64,000 nucleotides of DNA from JAAYTL01 sp031460505 (GTDB taxonomy: Bacteria; Bacillota; Clostridia; Tissierellales; Tissierellaceae), in NCBI GenBank assembly GCA_031460505.1, contig JAVKTT010000005.1:62001-126000 (forward strand), read 5' to 3'. The notes beneath the pieces were generated by a model, which worked only from the letters and a program-made list of their open reading frames with translations, had not been told where the DNA came from and made no database searches. A program made the position numbers and the translations under genes. Positions 1 to 9,276 of the stretch are shown here, piece after piece (positions within the stretch are counted from its first letter, which is position 1; every line of letters begins with the position of its first letter).

Positions 1-1590
1 AGGTATTTCTTCAGTCTTAATTGTCTTGCCATTATTAATGCCTTCTGCATATATTTTTAAATATCCACTATCCTCTTTTTTAGGTGAATATACAAAGTCT
101 TCATTAGCATTTAAAGTAAATACTTTCTTGCTGCCATCCTTTGTATTAGTCAATACATAGTTAACATTAGTTAAATCAACATTGCTAATCACATTGATAG
201 TTTTATCACCTGTTATGACTTCATTTGGTCCAATACCTTGTAACAATATGTTAGGCGTTCCAGGAATATTAACCTTTACGGCTTTACTTTCTAATACTTT
301 TGATCCCATATATTTGACCCTTACTAGAAGTTCCTTTTCACCTTTATATCCAGGTCCTGGGAACCATTTATAACCGCCGTAAGGTAAAGTTTTTAAGATC
401 TCCTCTTTTCCTGTATTAGGGTCTCTTAATATATACTCAGTTTCATCCACACCAAAATTTCTAGAGGCATCCAATGTAACAGGCTTGTCTATTGTCATAC
501 CTGATGATACACCAGTTAATGAAATTTTATGGCTAACATCAATCTTAAACTCAAATGATTCACTTTCATAGGAATTTCCATTCTTATCATATGCTATAAC
601 CTTGATAGAATAATTGCCATTATCCTTTACCTGAGGTGTCCAAGTATATGAGCCATATGGGTCTTTTTCAGCAGGTACAATTACAGTGCCATTATCCAAA
701 TTAGTAATCGTATATTCAATATAATTAGCTACAAAATTAACATCTGGATTAACGGTTAATCTGTTATCTATCACATCACTATTTGAAATTCCATTTAACT
801 TTACACTAGGCTTAACCTGCATATTAACAGGAACAGCATCTGCAGATATAATCTTGCCATTAGCATCGTAGATTGCTGCAACAAGTGCTTTATGTCCCAT
901 ATCATCAACACTTGGTAACCAAGTATATTCTCCATTAAGGTCACTGCCTTGGGCTATCACCTTGCCTACTGAAGTTTCAGGGTCTAATAGAAGATACTTA
1001 ATTACCTTTGGATTCCTAAGGTTACTATCTCCTAAATCAATACTTAATTTTGTCTTTCCGCTAATAGTTTGTCCATTCTTTATAGATGAAATCTCCATTG
1101 GATAGAATGGCTCAATGGATGCAGGTATACTAGAATCAATAATCACACTTCTAGTATCATTATCCCAATCAATATCTAATCCAAATATATTGCTAATAAG
1201 ACGAATTGGTACGAAAGTACGGTCATCTATTATCTTAGGGGCTACATCTGTAATGATATGATTTTTCCCATCTTTATCATAGGTAACCAATTGGCTATCA
1301 ATTCTTAAATTTACAGATATATCACCCTTCGTTATAGTCACTGTCTCAACAGTACTATCTTTAGGAGCCCAGTCAAACTCAGCACCAAGTTGCTCCAGTA
1401 CAAAACGTATAGGTACCAAAGTCCTATCATTTTCTATTACTGGTTTAGGGTCTGAAGTAATCTCTTTACCATCAACAACTAATTTTATCGGTGAAATTCC
1501 ATAGCTAAACGAACTAAAAGTTTGACTAAATAGTAAAACTGCTATTAAAACAGTATATAATCCATTTTTCTTTAGTTTAAATTTTGTCAT
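1..1590 (-). CDS. Secreted stalk-domain (copper amine oxidase N-like) surface protein, C-terminus cut by window edge
   Basis: These are the first 530 codons of an exported protein; the frame is still open at base 1. The ATG at 1588-1590 follows a GAGAGGAG ribosome-binding site. Residues about 7-30 form a hydrophobic signal peptide. Two copies of the stalk module (PF07833-like) come next, marked by NDRTLVPIRFV and DDRTFVPIRLI, each followed by a short segment with a conserved Trp-Asp. From about residue 170 onward the chain looks like successive all-beta, Ig-like modules rich in Asn, Asp and Gly. Stalk modules are common in Firmicutes exoproteins and are thought to help surface display. No catalytic domain is visible in the part present, so the role is unknown. 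A second stalk protein starts at 48544. Confidence 0.8.
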   Translation of the reverse strand, partial: MTKFKLKKNGLYTVLIAVLLFSQTFSSFSYGISPIKLVVDGKEITSDPKPVIENDRTLVPIRFVLEQLGAEFDWAPKDSTVETVTITKGDISVNLRIDSQLVTYDKDGKNHIITDVAPKIIDDRTFVPIRLISNIFGLDIDWDNDTRSVIIDSSIPASIEPFYPMEISSIKNGQTISGKTKLSIDLGDSNLRNPKVIKYLLLDPETSVGKVIAQGSDLNGEYTWLPSVDDMGHKALVAAIYDANGKIISADAVPVNMQVKPSVKLNGISNSDVIDNRLTVNPDVNFVANYIEYTITNLDNGTVIVPAEKDPYGSYTWTPQVKDNGNYSIKVIAYDKNGNSYESESFEFKIDVSHKISLTGVSSGMTIDKPVTLDASRNFGVDETEYILRDPNTGKEEILKTLPYGGYKWFPGPGYKGEKELLVRVKYMGSKVLESKAVKVNIPGTPNILLQGIGPNEVITGDKTINVISNVDLTNVNYVLTNTKDGSKKVFTLNANEDFVYSPKKEDSGYLKIYAEGINNGKTIKTEEIP

Positions 1591-1698
1591 AATCCCACTC
1601 CTCTCATTAAAATTATACCATAAATTATATATATCCAAAAGGAAATAATAGTAATAGAAACAAATGGAAAAGGATAGGTTTATTAGCCTATCCTCCTA

Positions 1699-2232
1699 TT
1701 ATCTCTGATCTAAATGACCTTCTCTAATTACTTTATATTCACCTGTCTCAGTATTCAAATCGTAGATATTGAAATTTGTTTTAATATCAAAACCATCATA
1801 GTGGGTTGCTAAGTTTACACTTGCTGAACCTTCATCACCACTAACTATTCTATGAAATACGTATCTAGGCCATACGACTAATCCTCCACCTTCAAGAATT
1901 CTTTCTCCATTATGCTCTATATAATCTGGAGTAACTACAAATTTCTCCACTTTGCCATGTTCAGGAGTATAAATTTCTACATATCTCTTTCCCTGGAGAA
2001 CAAGTAAATTGTCTGCTTGAAATGTATGCATATACCAAGGTCTTTCACATTCTCCTATAGTACCAGGTGATATAGCACCTCCTGTATGAAGTACTCTATC
2101 AATAGCATCAATCTTTGGAACCATATCCTTAATCATTATGTCAAAGGCTACCCCCTCAGTTCTTCTAAACTCTTTGAGTTTAATAACTTGATATAGTCCC
2201 TCTACCTCTCTTACAATATAATCCTTACTCAT
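1699..2232 (-). CDS. Cupin-fold protein of unknown function
   Basis: The ATG at 2230-2232 is chosen because GAAAGGGGAT lies just upstream; an earlier in-frame start seven codons upstream lacks a ribosome-binding site. The 177-residue product has the alternation of short beta strands and Gly/Pro turns of a single-domain cupin. Visible elements are WYMHTFQADNLLVLQG, which resembles the first cupin motif, and GGGLVVWPRYVFHRIVSG, which resembles the second and holds a candidate metal-binding His. No signal peptide is present, so it is probably cytoplasmic. It stands alone between a surface-protein gene and an NlpC/P60 gene. Cupins cover many reactions and binding roles, and no substrate can be inferred. 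Confidence 0.6.
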   Translation of the reverse strand: MSKDYIVREVEGLYQVIKLKEFRRTEGVAFDIMIKDMVPKIDAIDRVLHTGGAISPGTIGECERPWYMHTFQADNLLVLQGKRYVEIYTPEHGKVEKFVVTPDYIEHNGERILEGGGLVVWPRYVFHRIVSGDEGSASVNLATHYDGFDIKTNFNIYDLNTETGEYKVIREGHLDQR

Positions 2233-2498
2233 AGCTATCCCCTTTCTAAACAAATTATCGTGTTGACTACTTACATTTTTATTACCCAGTATATGCTATA
2301 AAATTCAATAAATAACACTATTTATTATTATTAAGCATAATATATAAGAAAGAGTTATTTATGGCTGTTAATTCTTTTTATGGAAGAATAAGTAAACAAT
2401 AGTTTACAAAAAAGTAACAAAAATACCTTTAATTTGATAGAGTTTTAATGTATACTGGAGTGGACGAGTTTATATTCCAATAAGAGAGGAGTTTTATA

Positions 2499-3548
2499 GT
2501 GTTAAAAAGTAAGTATTTAAGAAACACTGTAACGGCCTTTACATTAGCAGGAATGATGTATTTAGGGTCAACACCCATATATGCAGAATTAGGCGATCAA
2601 GAACTCAAAAAAGGAATGCGCCATGATGATATTAAGACTCTTCAACAGAATCTAACTGATCTAGGCTTTTTTGATTATGATGGTCTAACCACGTATTATG
2701 GAGTACACACAGAAGAAGCTGTTAAAGAATTTCAAACTAAGGCAGAATTAGAACCAAATGGTATATTTGATAAAGCCACATATTTAGCTATGTTAAATGC
2801 AACGAATCCTACAGATAGTGTTGAGTCAGTTGATAATATAGAGACAAGCACAGAATCTCAAGAAGAAACTAATAAAGAATCAGAAGAAGATGCTGACAAA
2901 TATAAATTAATTGTAGATAGAAGTCTTAAACTTGGTCATTCAGGTTTGGACGTAAAAGCATTGCAAGATGTATTAAAAGCTCTTGGTTATTTGAAGATTG
3001 ATAATACTACTGAATATTTTGGTGAACAAACTGAAACATCCTTGAAAGTATTCCAGGAGAATCTTGGACTAGAAGTAGATGGATCTGCAGGACCACAAAC
3101 TATTGATGCTCTAAACAGACTAATGATACGTAAAGGTTTAAGAGTTTCTATGCCTAATAGAAGTAGCCTAGGTAGACAAACATTAGGAGACCAAATTATA
3201 TCTACTGCTAAAAAATATATAGGCGTAAGATATAGATATGGTGGTACAACTGCAAATGGATTTGATTGTTCAGGTTATACACAATTCATTTACAAGCAAC
3301 ATAATATAAGTGTACCTCGAGATACAAGGTCTCAAGCATCAACCGGAACAAAGCTAAGCAAATCTGAATTACAAACTGGAGATTTAGTAATTTTTAGCAA
3401 TACATACAGAAGAGGCCCAAGCCATACAGGTATTTATATAGGTAATGGTCAATTTATCCACGCTAGTACATCTAAGGGAGTAAGAATTGATGACTTGGAT
3501 TCAGCTTATTGGAGCAAGCATTATTCATATGGAAGAAGAGTATTTTAA
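2499..3548 (+). CDS. Exported NlpC/P60 peptidoglycan hydrolase with two PG-binding domains
   Basis: The start is GTG at 2499, preceded by AGAGAGGAG. The 349-residue product has an N-terminal signal peptide ending near TPIYAE. Two peptidoglycan-binding (PG_binding_1) repeats follow at about residues 35-95 and 140-210, each with the L-x-x-L-G-[FY] and FQ...L-x-DG/NG patterns. They are separated by a Ser/Glu/Thr-rich linker. Residues about 230-349 are an NlpC/P60 cysteine peptidase domain: the catalytic Cys is in FDCSGYTQ, the His in PSHTGIYIG, and the third polar residue is the His of FIHAS. Such enzymes cut the peptide stems of peptidoglycan (typically D-Glu to diamino acid bonds) outside the membrane. 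The gene is monocistronic and ends in a strong terminator. Confidence 0.92.
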   Translation: MLKSKYLRNTVTAFTLAGMMYLGSTPIYAELGDQELKKGMRHDDIKTLQQNLTDLGFFDYDGLTTYYGVHTEEAVKEFQTKAELEPNGIFDKATYLAMLNATNPTDSVESVDNIETSTESQEETNKESEEDADKYKLIVDRSLKLGHSGLDVKALQDVLKALGYLKIDNTTEYFGEQTETSLKVFQENLGLEVDGSAGPQTIDALNRLMIRKGLRVSMPNRSSLGRQTLGDQIISTAKKYIGVRYRYGGTTANGFDCSGYTQFIYKQHNISVPRDTRSQASTGTKLSKSELQTGDLVIFSNTYRRGPSHTGIYIGNGQFIHASTSKGVRIDDLDSAYWSKHYSYGRRVF

Positions 3549-3573
3549 CCACATCATTTGATGTGGTTTTTTT
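3547..3573 (+). terminator. Rho-independent terminator of the NlpC/P60 gene
   Basis: A perfect ten-base-pair stem (AACCACATCA with TGATGTGGTT) with a two-base loop is followed by five further T residues. It begins within the stop codon and touches the 3' end of the convergent gene. Confidence 0.9.
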
Positions 3574-3898
3574 ATATGTAATGTATAACTAATGCAATTA
3601 TAAATAAAACCAGTCCAGAAATCCCCATAAATATGCAGAACTCGTAACTATCAGTCAATAGTTCTATCTCTTTCTTTGAAATATCATCGATATTGGTATT
3701 TGCTCTAGTCCATTGATATTTCTTGTCCATGGTTATTCCTCTGCCACCTAACACCGAGGCTGCTCCTATAGCTATAAGTATGATACCAGCATACTCAAGC
3801 ATAGTAGTTAATTTTATGTCGAAAACAAAGTTACTTAATATAAGGGATATCACTAATGCCAGTACTACAACTACTAATACCTTCTTAAGTATTCTCAT
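3572..3898 (-). CDS. Small membrane protein, three predicted TM segments
   Basis: This 108-residue product is not one I recognise by family. It has three hydrophobic helices at about residues 7-24, 34-51 and 88-106. A charged loop of roughly 35 residues (MDKKYQWTRAN...DDISKKEIEL) separates the second and third. The middle segment carries a small-residue run, IAIGAASVLGGRG. The ATG follows GAAAGGTGGG. It converges on the NlpC/P60 gene and stands alone, so context gives no clue to its role beyond membrane location. Confidence 0.65.
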   Translation of the reverse strand: MRILKKVLVVVVLALVISLILSNFVFDIKLTTMLEYAGIILIAIGAASVLGGRGITMDKKYQWTRANTNIDDISKKEIELLTDSYEFCIFMGISGLVLFIIALVIHYI

Positions 3899-4012
3899 CT
3901 AATCCCACCTTTCAAATTATCTACTTATTATATGTATATACCTTTTACAATCAAATGAAACATGATAATTGATATTAACTTATTAAATTTAAGAAATAAA
4001 ATTTCCTTAAGT

Positions 4013-4042
4013 AAAAAAGGATATCAAGTTATTTTGATATCC
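4013..4042 (-). terminator. Terminator of the cooS-like gene
   Basis: On the minus strand a GGATATCAA / TTGATATCC stem is followed by six T residues (plus-strand A run at 4013-4018). It lies ten bases past the stop codon. Confidence 0.85.
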
Positions 4043-4051
4043 TCTAACCTA

Positions 4052-5965
4052 CTATTGTAGACCCATACCTTTTCTTTTACTTAAAATATGTTTTTCTATA
4101 TCCTTTGCAGCTTCCTCAGGATCATCTCCTAATGCTACTTTTCCACCTGTCAGTCCTTCAACATCTTCTGTAAGTAGTTTTACTAATTCTGGTGCTCCTG
4201 ATATAAATGGAGTTGGTGAAAGATGGGTATATGCACCATAGGCTACTGCAAACATTCCATCTATAGTTGCTTTTTGCTCCATCCATTCTGGTGCAGTTAT
4301 TGCTATAGGTAGATCAGGAATATCCACATCCAAATGATCTGCCAATGCTGTTACTAACATAGAAATTCTTCCTGTGTCAGTACAAGTACCAAAACTTAAT
4401 ACTGGTGGAATACCTAATGCCTTACATACTCCTTTTAAGCCTTCTCCTGCATATTCTATAGCATCAAGATTACACATACCAGCTACTTCAAGTCCGTGGT
4501 TTCCACAGCCACCTGCTACTACTAATATATCTCTTTTTATTAACTCTTTAGTTATATTTACTGTGTTCCAGTCATGGGGTCCATTTCGTAGTGTGGCACA
4601 GTTTGCAAGGGCTACTACTCCCTTAATTTGACCTTTAGCAATTACATCCACAAGAACATTTAAGTCATTGCCTATTGCTCCTAATACTGCTTCAGTAGAG
4701 AATCCAGCAATAGCTTTTGTCTTTTTATTTGGTACCATAGATTTAATTTTACCATGTCTTTTCTTGAAGTTTTCAATGGCTATACGAATACATTCATCAG
4801 CCATTTCATCAACTTTTGCTGGATAATATGGCATTTCATGATCTGTGCCCGGTACACCTATTATAGTACTTACACTAATTAAAGACACTTGATACTTCTC
4901 TGCATATTGATCAATATGTGGTGGTGAACAGTTTTCCTCCATTACAAGGGCATCTACTGTTCCAGTAGCTAAGAATGGTTCAATAGCTAACCAGTTACCC
5001 ATCAATCCTACAAATACATCATCAACTGGGAATCTCTGTAACATTTCCTGACCAGTTTCAATGGAGCCAACTATATGAATACCCTTTGCTCCCGCCTCTC
5101 TGGCCATTTGTTGATATTTATCTTGTTTTGCTTTCTGTAATGTAGCTACTCCAACCCAAGGTTGGTGTCCATTGAAAGCTATATTTACATAATCAGGATC
5201 CATTATTCCAAGGTCAACATTTACCTCATGAGGCATTGGTGTACCAAATAATATATCCTGAACCATTTCCAAACCTATTTGCGCTGTATATATAGTTGAT
5301 AGACCTAAGCGTAGGCCTTTCTTTGCAAGGGATACATGGTCACCATCTACGTTTGTAAGACAGCTAGCTATGGAGTTTTGTACCTCATGCTCTACACCTG
5401 TTGGATAGATATTTAGATTTCTCCAAACTTCTTTTCTCTTTTTTGGTGCAAAAGCTTCTACCATTTTACTTTCATGGTCAGGATTTGTTTTCATTTCCCT
5501 ATCAAGTAATTCAGCTAGTTCTATCGCCATTTTATTAGTTTCTTGATTTGTGTTTACGCCTAGTGTTTCACACATCCATTTTAATTTATCTACATCTGTT
5601 ATCTTAAAAGATGTCTTTCCCTCTCCTGTAGCTTTTAATGTCCTAAAAGCCTCATATGCATGGTGACCATATGTAGCAGCCCCCATAATATTATGCATAA
5701 GAAAATTTCTCATTGCCATTGCATCAGGACCTATACCACAAACACCTCTAAATGCCTTAGCTTTATCACTTATTCTACATGGACCTTGTGAACAAAGCTG
5801 ACAGCTTAGCCCTTCTAAGCAAAAATTACAACGAATCTTTTCTTGTTCTCCCCATCTTGAAAATACACTTGATAGTCCGTCATCTCTTATTCTTTTGAGC
5901 ATTTCTTCTACTGAGTCATGATAACTGACACGACCTTCAAGTCTTTCACTTACTTTTTCAGGCAT
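4052..5965 (-). CDS. cooS: Divergent Ni-type carbon monoxide dehydrogenase (CooS/hybrid-cluster superfamily) catalytic subunit
   Basis: The 637-residue product has the length and architecture of anaerobic CODH. Cysteines 46, 49, 55, 58, 63 and 76 form the N-terminal D/B cluster region; the spacing differs from the classic arrangement. Several expected active-site (cluster C) residues are present: His267 in NGHQPW, Cys346 in EENCSPP, and further Cys in ANCATLRN, AGGCGNHG and FGTCTD. The Lys in EWMEQKA matches the catalytic acid/base lysine. The position expected to hold a cluster C cysteine is instead Glu303 (GSIETGQE). No CooC, CooF or acetyl-CoA synthase gene is nearby. It may therefore be one of the variant clades with altered cluster and activity rather than a CO oxidase. 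The start has AAGGAGG upstream. It is monocistronic and divergent from the molybdenum hydroxylase operon. Confidence 0.85.
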   Translation of the reverse strand: MPEKVSERLEGRVSYHDSVEEMLKRIRDDGLSSVFSRWGEQEKIRCNFCLEGLSCQLCSQGPCRISDKAKAFRGVCGIGPDAMAMRNFLMHNIMGAATYGHHAYEAFRTLKATGEGKTSFKITDVDKLKWMCETLGVNTNQETNKMAIELAELLDREMKTNPDHESKMVEAFAPKKRKEVWRNLNIYPTGVEHEVQNSIASCLTNVDGDHVSLAKKGLRLGLSTIYTAQIGLEMVQDILFGTPMPHEVNVDLGIMDPDYVNIAFNGHQPWVGVATLQKAKQDKYQQMAREAGAKGIHIVGSIETGQEMLQRFPVDDVFVGLMGNWLAIEPFLATGTVDALVMEENCSPPHIDQYAEKYQVSLISVSTIIGVPGTDHEMPYYPAKVDEMADECIRIAIENFKKRHGKIKSMVPNKKTKAIAGFSTEAVLGAIGNDLNVLVDVIAKGQIKGVVALANCATLRNGPHDWNTVNITKELIKRDILVVAGGCGNHGLEVAGMCNLDAIEYAGEGLKGVCKALGIPPVLSFGTCTDTGRISMLVTALADHLDVDIPDLPIAITAPEWMEQKATIDGMFAVAYGAYTHLSPTPFISGAPELVKLLTEDVEGLTGGKVALGDDPEEAAKDIEKHILSKRKGMGLQ

Positions 5966-6110
5966 AATAAACCTCCTTATTAGTTTTTTATTAATATGTC
6001 CATTTTATAGAAGAATTATGTTTTAACTGTCCCAGAAACTAGAATAATATGGCATTTATTTGGAAAAACTACAATGAGATTATAAAGGATTATTGAGGAG
6101 GAATATATCC

Positions 6111-8456
6111 ATGAAAGCAAACTCCCAAATTGGAGTAACTACCATACGAAAGGAATCATGGGATAAAGTAACAGGAAGAGCAAAATATAATGGAGATATA
6201 ATTCCTATAGGCACGCTACACGCAAAAATTCTTACAAGCATTCATTCCCACGCAGAAATATTATCAATTGATACAACTCAAGCAGAAACATCAAGTGGAG
6301 TACAAGCCGTTATAACAAGTGAGCAAATACCAATTTTAATGGGTGGAATAATTGAGGATAGGCCTCCCCTTGCAAGGGGTAGGGTCAGATATTTCGGGGA
6401 ACCAGTAGCGGTAGTAGTTGCTAACACTGAAGAAGAGGCTGAAAGAGCCATCCCCTTGATTAAAGTAAATTACAAACCTCTTCCAGTTATAAACTCAATA
6501 GAAGATGCAATAAAACCTGATGCTACCTTAATACACGAAAACCTCGGAAGTTATGTTTGTTCTACTATAGATGTCTTTCCTAAAGCTCATACAAATATTT
6601 GTAATGAAGTAAATGTTCGAAAAGGAGATATGAGTGATGGATTCTCCGAGAGTGATATTATCCTAGAATCAGAATTCAAACTACCACATTCAGATCATAT
6701 AGCTATGGAGATCAGAAATTCTAGAGCTGAGATATTACCAAGTGGTAAAGTCATCATTTACACATCAACTCAGGCTCCAACTACTATACAAAGAGATCTA
6801 AGTAAGGCTTTCAAAATCCAGCAATCTAATATTGTAGTCAAGGTACCTTTAGTTGGTGGTGCATTTGGAGGTAAGTCAAATACACATCTGGAGATTTTAG
6901 CATATATAGCTTCAAAAGCAGTTGATGGTAAAATGGTTCGAATAACTAATACTAGAGAACAGGATATAATGTCTGCTCCTTCAAAAATAGAAGTTGAAGC
7001 CAAACTAAAAATAGGTGCAACAAAAGATGGAAAAATAAAAGCTCTAGAATCAAGATATTATGTCAATTGTGGTGCTTATTCTGGTTCTGGACCTAGAATG
7101 ACAAGGGCAATTGCTTCTGATTGCAGTGGTCCCTATAATATTGAAAATATTTATTGCGATTCTTTAACAGTATATACAAACCATACATATGTAACTGCAT
7201 ATAGAGGCTTTGGTCACACTGCATTTACTTTTTGTGTGGAAAGAATGATAGACAAATTGGCTAAAGAACTAAATATGGATTCTTTAGAACTTAGGCTTAA
7301 AAATGCAATTTCTCCTGGAGACCTATCTCCAACTCAAACTGAGATAACCCTAAGCAATACCGGAGATCTTCCAAAGTGTCTTAATAGATTAAAGGAACTA
7401 ATTGATTGGGATGAAGGTTCAAAGATAGTAATGGATAATGGCAATATAAGGACAAAGGGAATAAGTTGTTTCTGGAAAACACCTACTTCACCAATAAATG
7501 CTTCATCAGGTGTAATACTGACATTCACTCCTGATGGGGAAATCAACTTAAATTGTGCTGTAATAGAGATTGGCCCTGGATCCAAAACTGAAATTGCACA
7601 AATACTTGCTGAAAAAATGAAAATGGATGTAAGTAAAATCAATGTTGTATACGATGTCAATACAGAAACCTCTCCAATTCACTGGAAAACTGTAGCTAGT
7701 ATGTCTACATTTATGGCTGGAAATGCAACTCTAGCTGCAGCTGATGATTTAATAAATCAATTATGTTCATTTGCATCCCAAATACTTGAATGTTCTGCTA
7801 AAGATTTAGAAGTAGGAAACCAGAGAGTCTATCTAAAGGATAATCCTAATATCTTCCTAGACTTTAAAGATATAGTTCATGGATACACAGATCCATTAGG
7901 TTTTGCCTATGGAAAACAAATCATAGGTAAAGGCACATATTTTATGAAAGATTTAACTGTTATGAACAAAGAAACCGGAATAGGTCATGTAGGAGTTTCA
8001 TGGACTGTAGGTGCACAGGCTGTTGAAATCGAATATGATCCCATAAAATATTCCTATAGGCTGCTAAAAGCTGCCACTGTTATAGATGTAGGAAAAGTTA
8101 TTAATCCAAAGACTGCAAAAGGTGTAATAATGGGTGGGATGTCTATGGGTATTGGCCTAGCTACAAGAGAAGAGTTTCATTTTGATGAGAATGGGATACT
8201 AAAAAATACATCCCTCAGAACATACAAACTTATGAGGTTTGGAGAACAACCAGAATATATAGTAGACTTTATCGAAACACCTCAATTAGATGGTCCCTTT
8301 GGAACAAGAGGTAAAGGAGAGCATGGCATACTTGGTATACCTGCAGCTTTTAATAATGCATTATCATTAGCTGCTGATGAGGATTTCGATAAAATTCCAG
8401 TTACTCCAGAAGTAATATGGAAAGCTAAGACAGGAGGATTGTATGATACCATTTGA
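6111..8456 (+). CDS. Molybdenum hydroxylase large (Mo-pterin) subunit, xanthine dehydrogenase family
   Basis: The ATG at 6111 is chosen because GAGGAGGA precedes it; a TTG 18 bases upstream falls within the region before that site. The 781-residue product has the xanthine dehydrogenase/CO dehydrogenase molybdopterin fold. The N-terminal a/b hammerhead carries KVTGRAKYNGD, the molybdopterin contact GGAFGGKS is present, and AYRGFGH matches the substrate-pocket loop. GTRGKGEHG carries the C-terminal catalytic Glu. The family oxidises purines, aldehydes, nicotinate or CO with water as oxygen source. The pocket loop is neither the form I CO dehydrogenase loop (AYxCSFR) nor a typical XDH loop, so the substrate is unknown. 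Its last 14 bases overlap the FAD-subunit gene. No dedicated cofactor-maturation gene is in the window. Confidence 0.9.
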   Translation: MKANSQIGVTTIRKESWDKVTGRAKYNGDIIPIGTLHAKILTSIHSHAEILSIDTTQAETSSGVQAVITSEQIPILMGGIIEDRPPLARGRVRYFGEPVAVVVANTEEEAERAIPLIKVNYKPLPVINSIEDAIKPDATLIHENLGSYVCSTIDVFPKAHTNICNEVNVRKGDMSDGFSESDIILESEFKLPHSDHIAMEIRNSRAEILPSGKVIIYTSTQAPTTIQRDLSKAFKIQQSNIVVKVPLVGGAFGGKSNTHLEILAYIASKAVDGKMVRITNTREQDIMSAPSKIEVEAKLKIGATKDGKIKALESRYYVNCGAYSGSGPRMTRAIASDCSGPYNIENIYCDSLTVYTNHTYVTAYRGFGHTAFTFCVERMIDKLAKELNMDSLELRLKNAISPGDLSPTQTEITLSNTGDLPKCLNRLKELIDWDEGSKIVMDNGNIRTKGISCFWKTPTSPINASSGVILTFTPDGEINLNCAVIEIGPGSKTEIAQILAEKMKMDVSKINVVYDVNTETSPIHWKTVASMSTFMAGNATLAAADDLINQLCSFASQILECSAKDLEVGNQRVYLKDNPNIFLDFKDIVHGYTDPLGFAYGKQIIGKGTYFMKDLTVMNKETGIGHVGVSWTVGAQAVEIEYDPIKYSYRLLKAATVIDVGKVINPKTAKGVIMGGMSMGIGLATREEFHFDENGILKNTSLRTYKLMRFGEQPEYIVDFIETPQLDGPFGTRGKGEHGILGIPAAFNNALSLAADEDFDKIPVTPEVIWKAKTGGLYDTI

Positions 8457-9276
8457 TTTTGAATATTATAGACCTAGTACAATTTCTGATGCCATAAATT
8501 TATTCAACAACCTAGATAATATGGGGAAGCAGCCTATATACTATGGTGGAGGTACAGAGTTTATAAGCATGGCTAGAATGCATAATGTATATACTCAAGC
8601 TGTTATTGATACAAAAGGTATTAAAGAATTAAATATATGTGAAATAAGAGATGATGAATTAAACATAGGTGCAGCTGTTACCTTAACACAAATTGCTGAA
8701 TCAAATCTATTTCCACTCTTAAGTTTAACAGTCAAAAGAATAGCAGATCATACAATTCAAGATAAAATCACTCTAGGTGGAAATATAGCTGGCACTATTA
8801 TATACCGTGAATCAGTACTTCCTCTTATGGTTTCAGATGCAGATATAGTCATAGCTGGAAAAGATGGATTGAATAGATTACCCTTTAAGGATGTATTCGA
8901 TAAGAGAATTAAGCTTAACAAAGGAGAGTTAATATGCAGTGTAATAATCAAAAAAGAATACTTATCATTACCATCATTACATGTTAAAAGAACAAAAAAT
9001 GAAAAAATAGATTACCCCCTAATTACAATTGCAGCACTGAAAAGAGATAATCAAATTAATATAGCTTTTAGCGGATTATGTAAATATCCTTTTAGATCTT
9101 CCAAGATAGAAAAGATACTAAATAAAGGAATTAATAAGGATAAAAAAATCAAAAAGTTAGTAGATAGTCTTAATGATTCAATATTAGAAGATATAAGCGG
9201 CTCAGCAGAATATAAAAAATTTCTACTTCATACTATGTTATATGAGGCCTTAGAAAACCTTGAGGAGGCATATTGA
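8443..9276 (+). CDS. Molybdenum hydroxylase FAD-binding (medium) subunit
   Basis: The 277-residue product matches the FAD_binding_5/CO_deh_flav_C pair of CoxM/XdhB-type subunits. The first FAD-binding signature is YYGGGTEFIS near residue 34 and the second is LGGNIAGTI near residue 107. The C-terminal half holds the smaller flavoprotein domain. It passes electrons between the [2Fe-2S] subunit and an external acceptor in the cytoplasm. Its start lies inside the upstream gene (14-base overlap) and its TGA shares one base with the next start, so the three subunits are translationally coupled. At 277 residues it is a little short for the family. Confidence 0.9.
   Translation: MIPFDFEYYRPSTISDAINLFNNLDNMGKQPIYYGGGTEFISMARMHNVYTQAVIDTKGIKELNICEIRDDELNIGAAVTLTQIAESNLFPLLSLTVKRIADHTIQDKITLGGNIAGTIIYRESVLPLMVSDADIVIAGKDGLNRLPFKDVFDKRIKLNKGELICSVIIKKEYLSLPSLHVKRTKNEKIDYPLITIAALKRDNQINIAFSGLCKYPFRSSKIEKILNKGINKDKKIKKLVDSLNDSILEDISGSAEYKKFLLHTMLYEALENLEEAY

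Noticed and set aside
182..373. Plus-strand 63-codon frame opposite the stalk protein
   Set aside because: It lies fully inside the supported minus-strand gene and has no recognisable domain.
4374..4631. Plus-strand open frame within cooS and similar long frames opposite xdh, cas3, nhaC, metH and the lipoprotein gene
   Set aside because: Antisense shadows of well-supported genes, without ribosome-binding sites or family features.
6051..6070. Sigma-54-like TGGCATTTATTTGGA upstream of the molybdenum hydroxylase operon
   Set aside because: The invariant GC of the -12 element is missing (TTTGG instead of TTGC).
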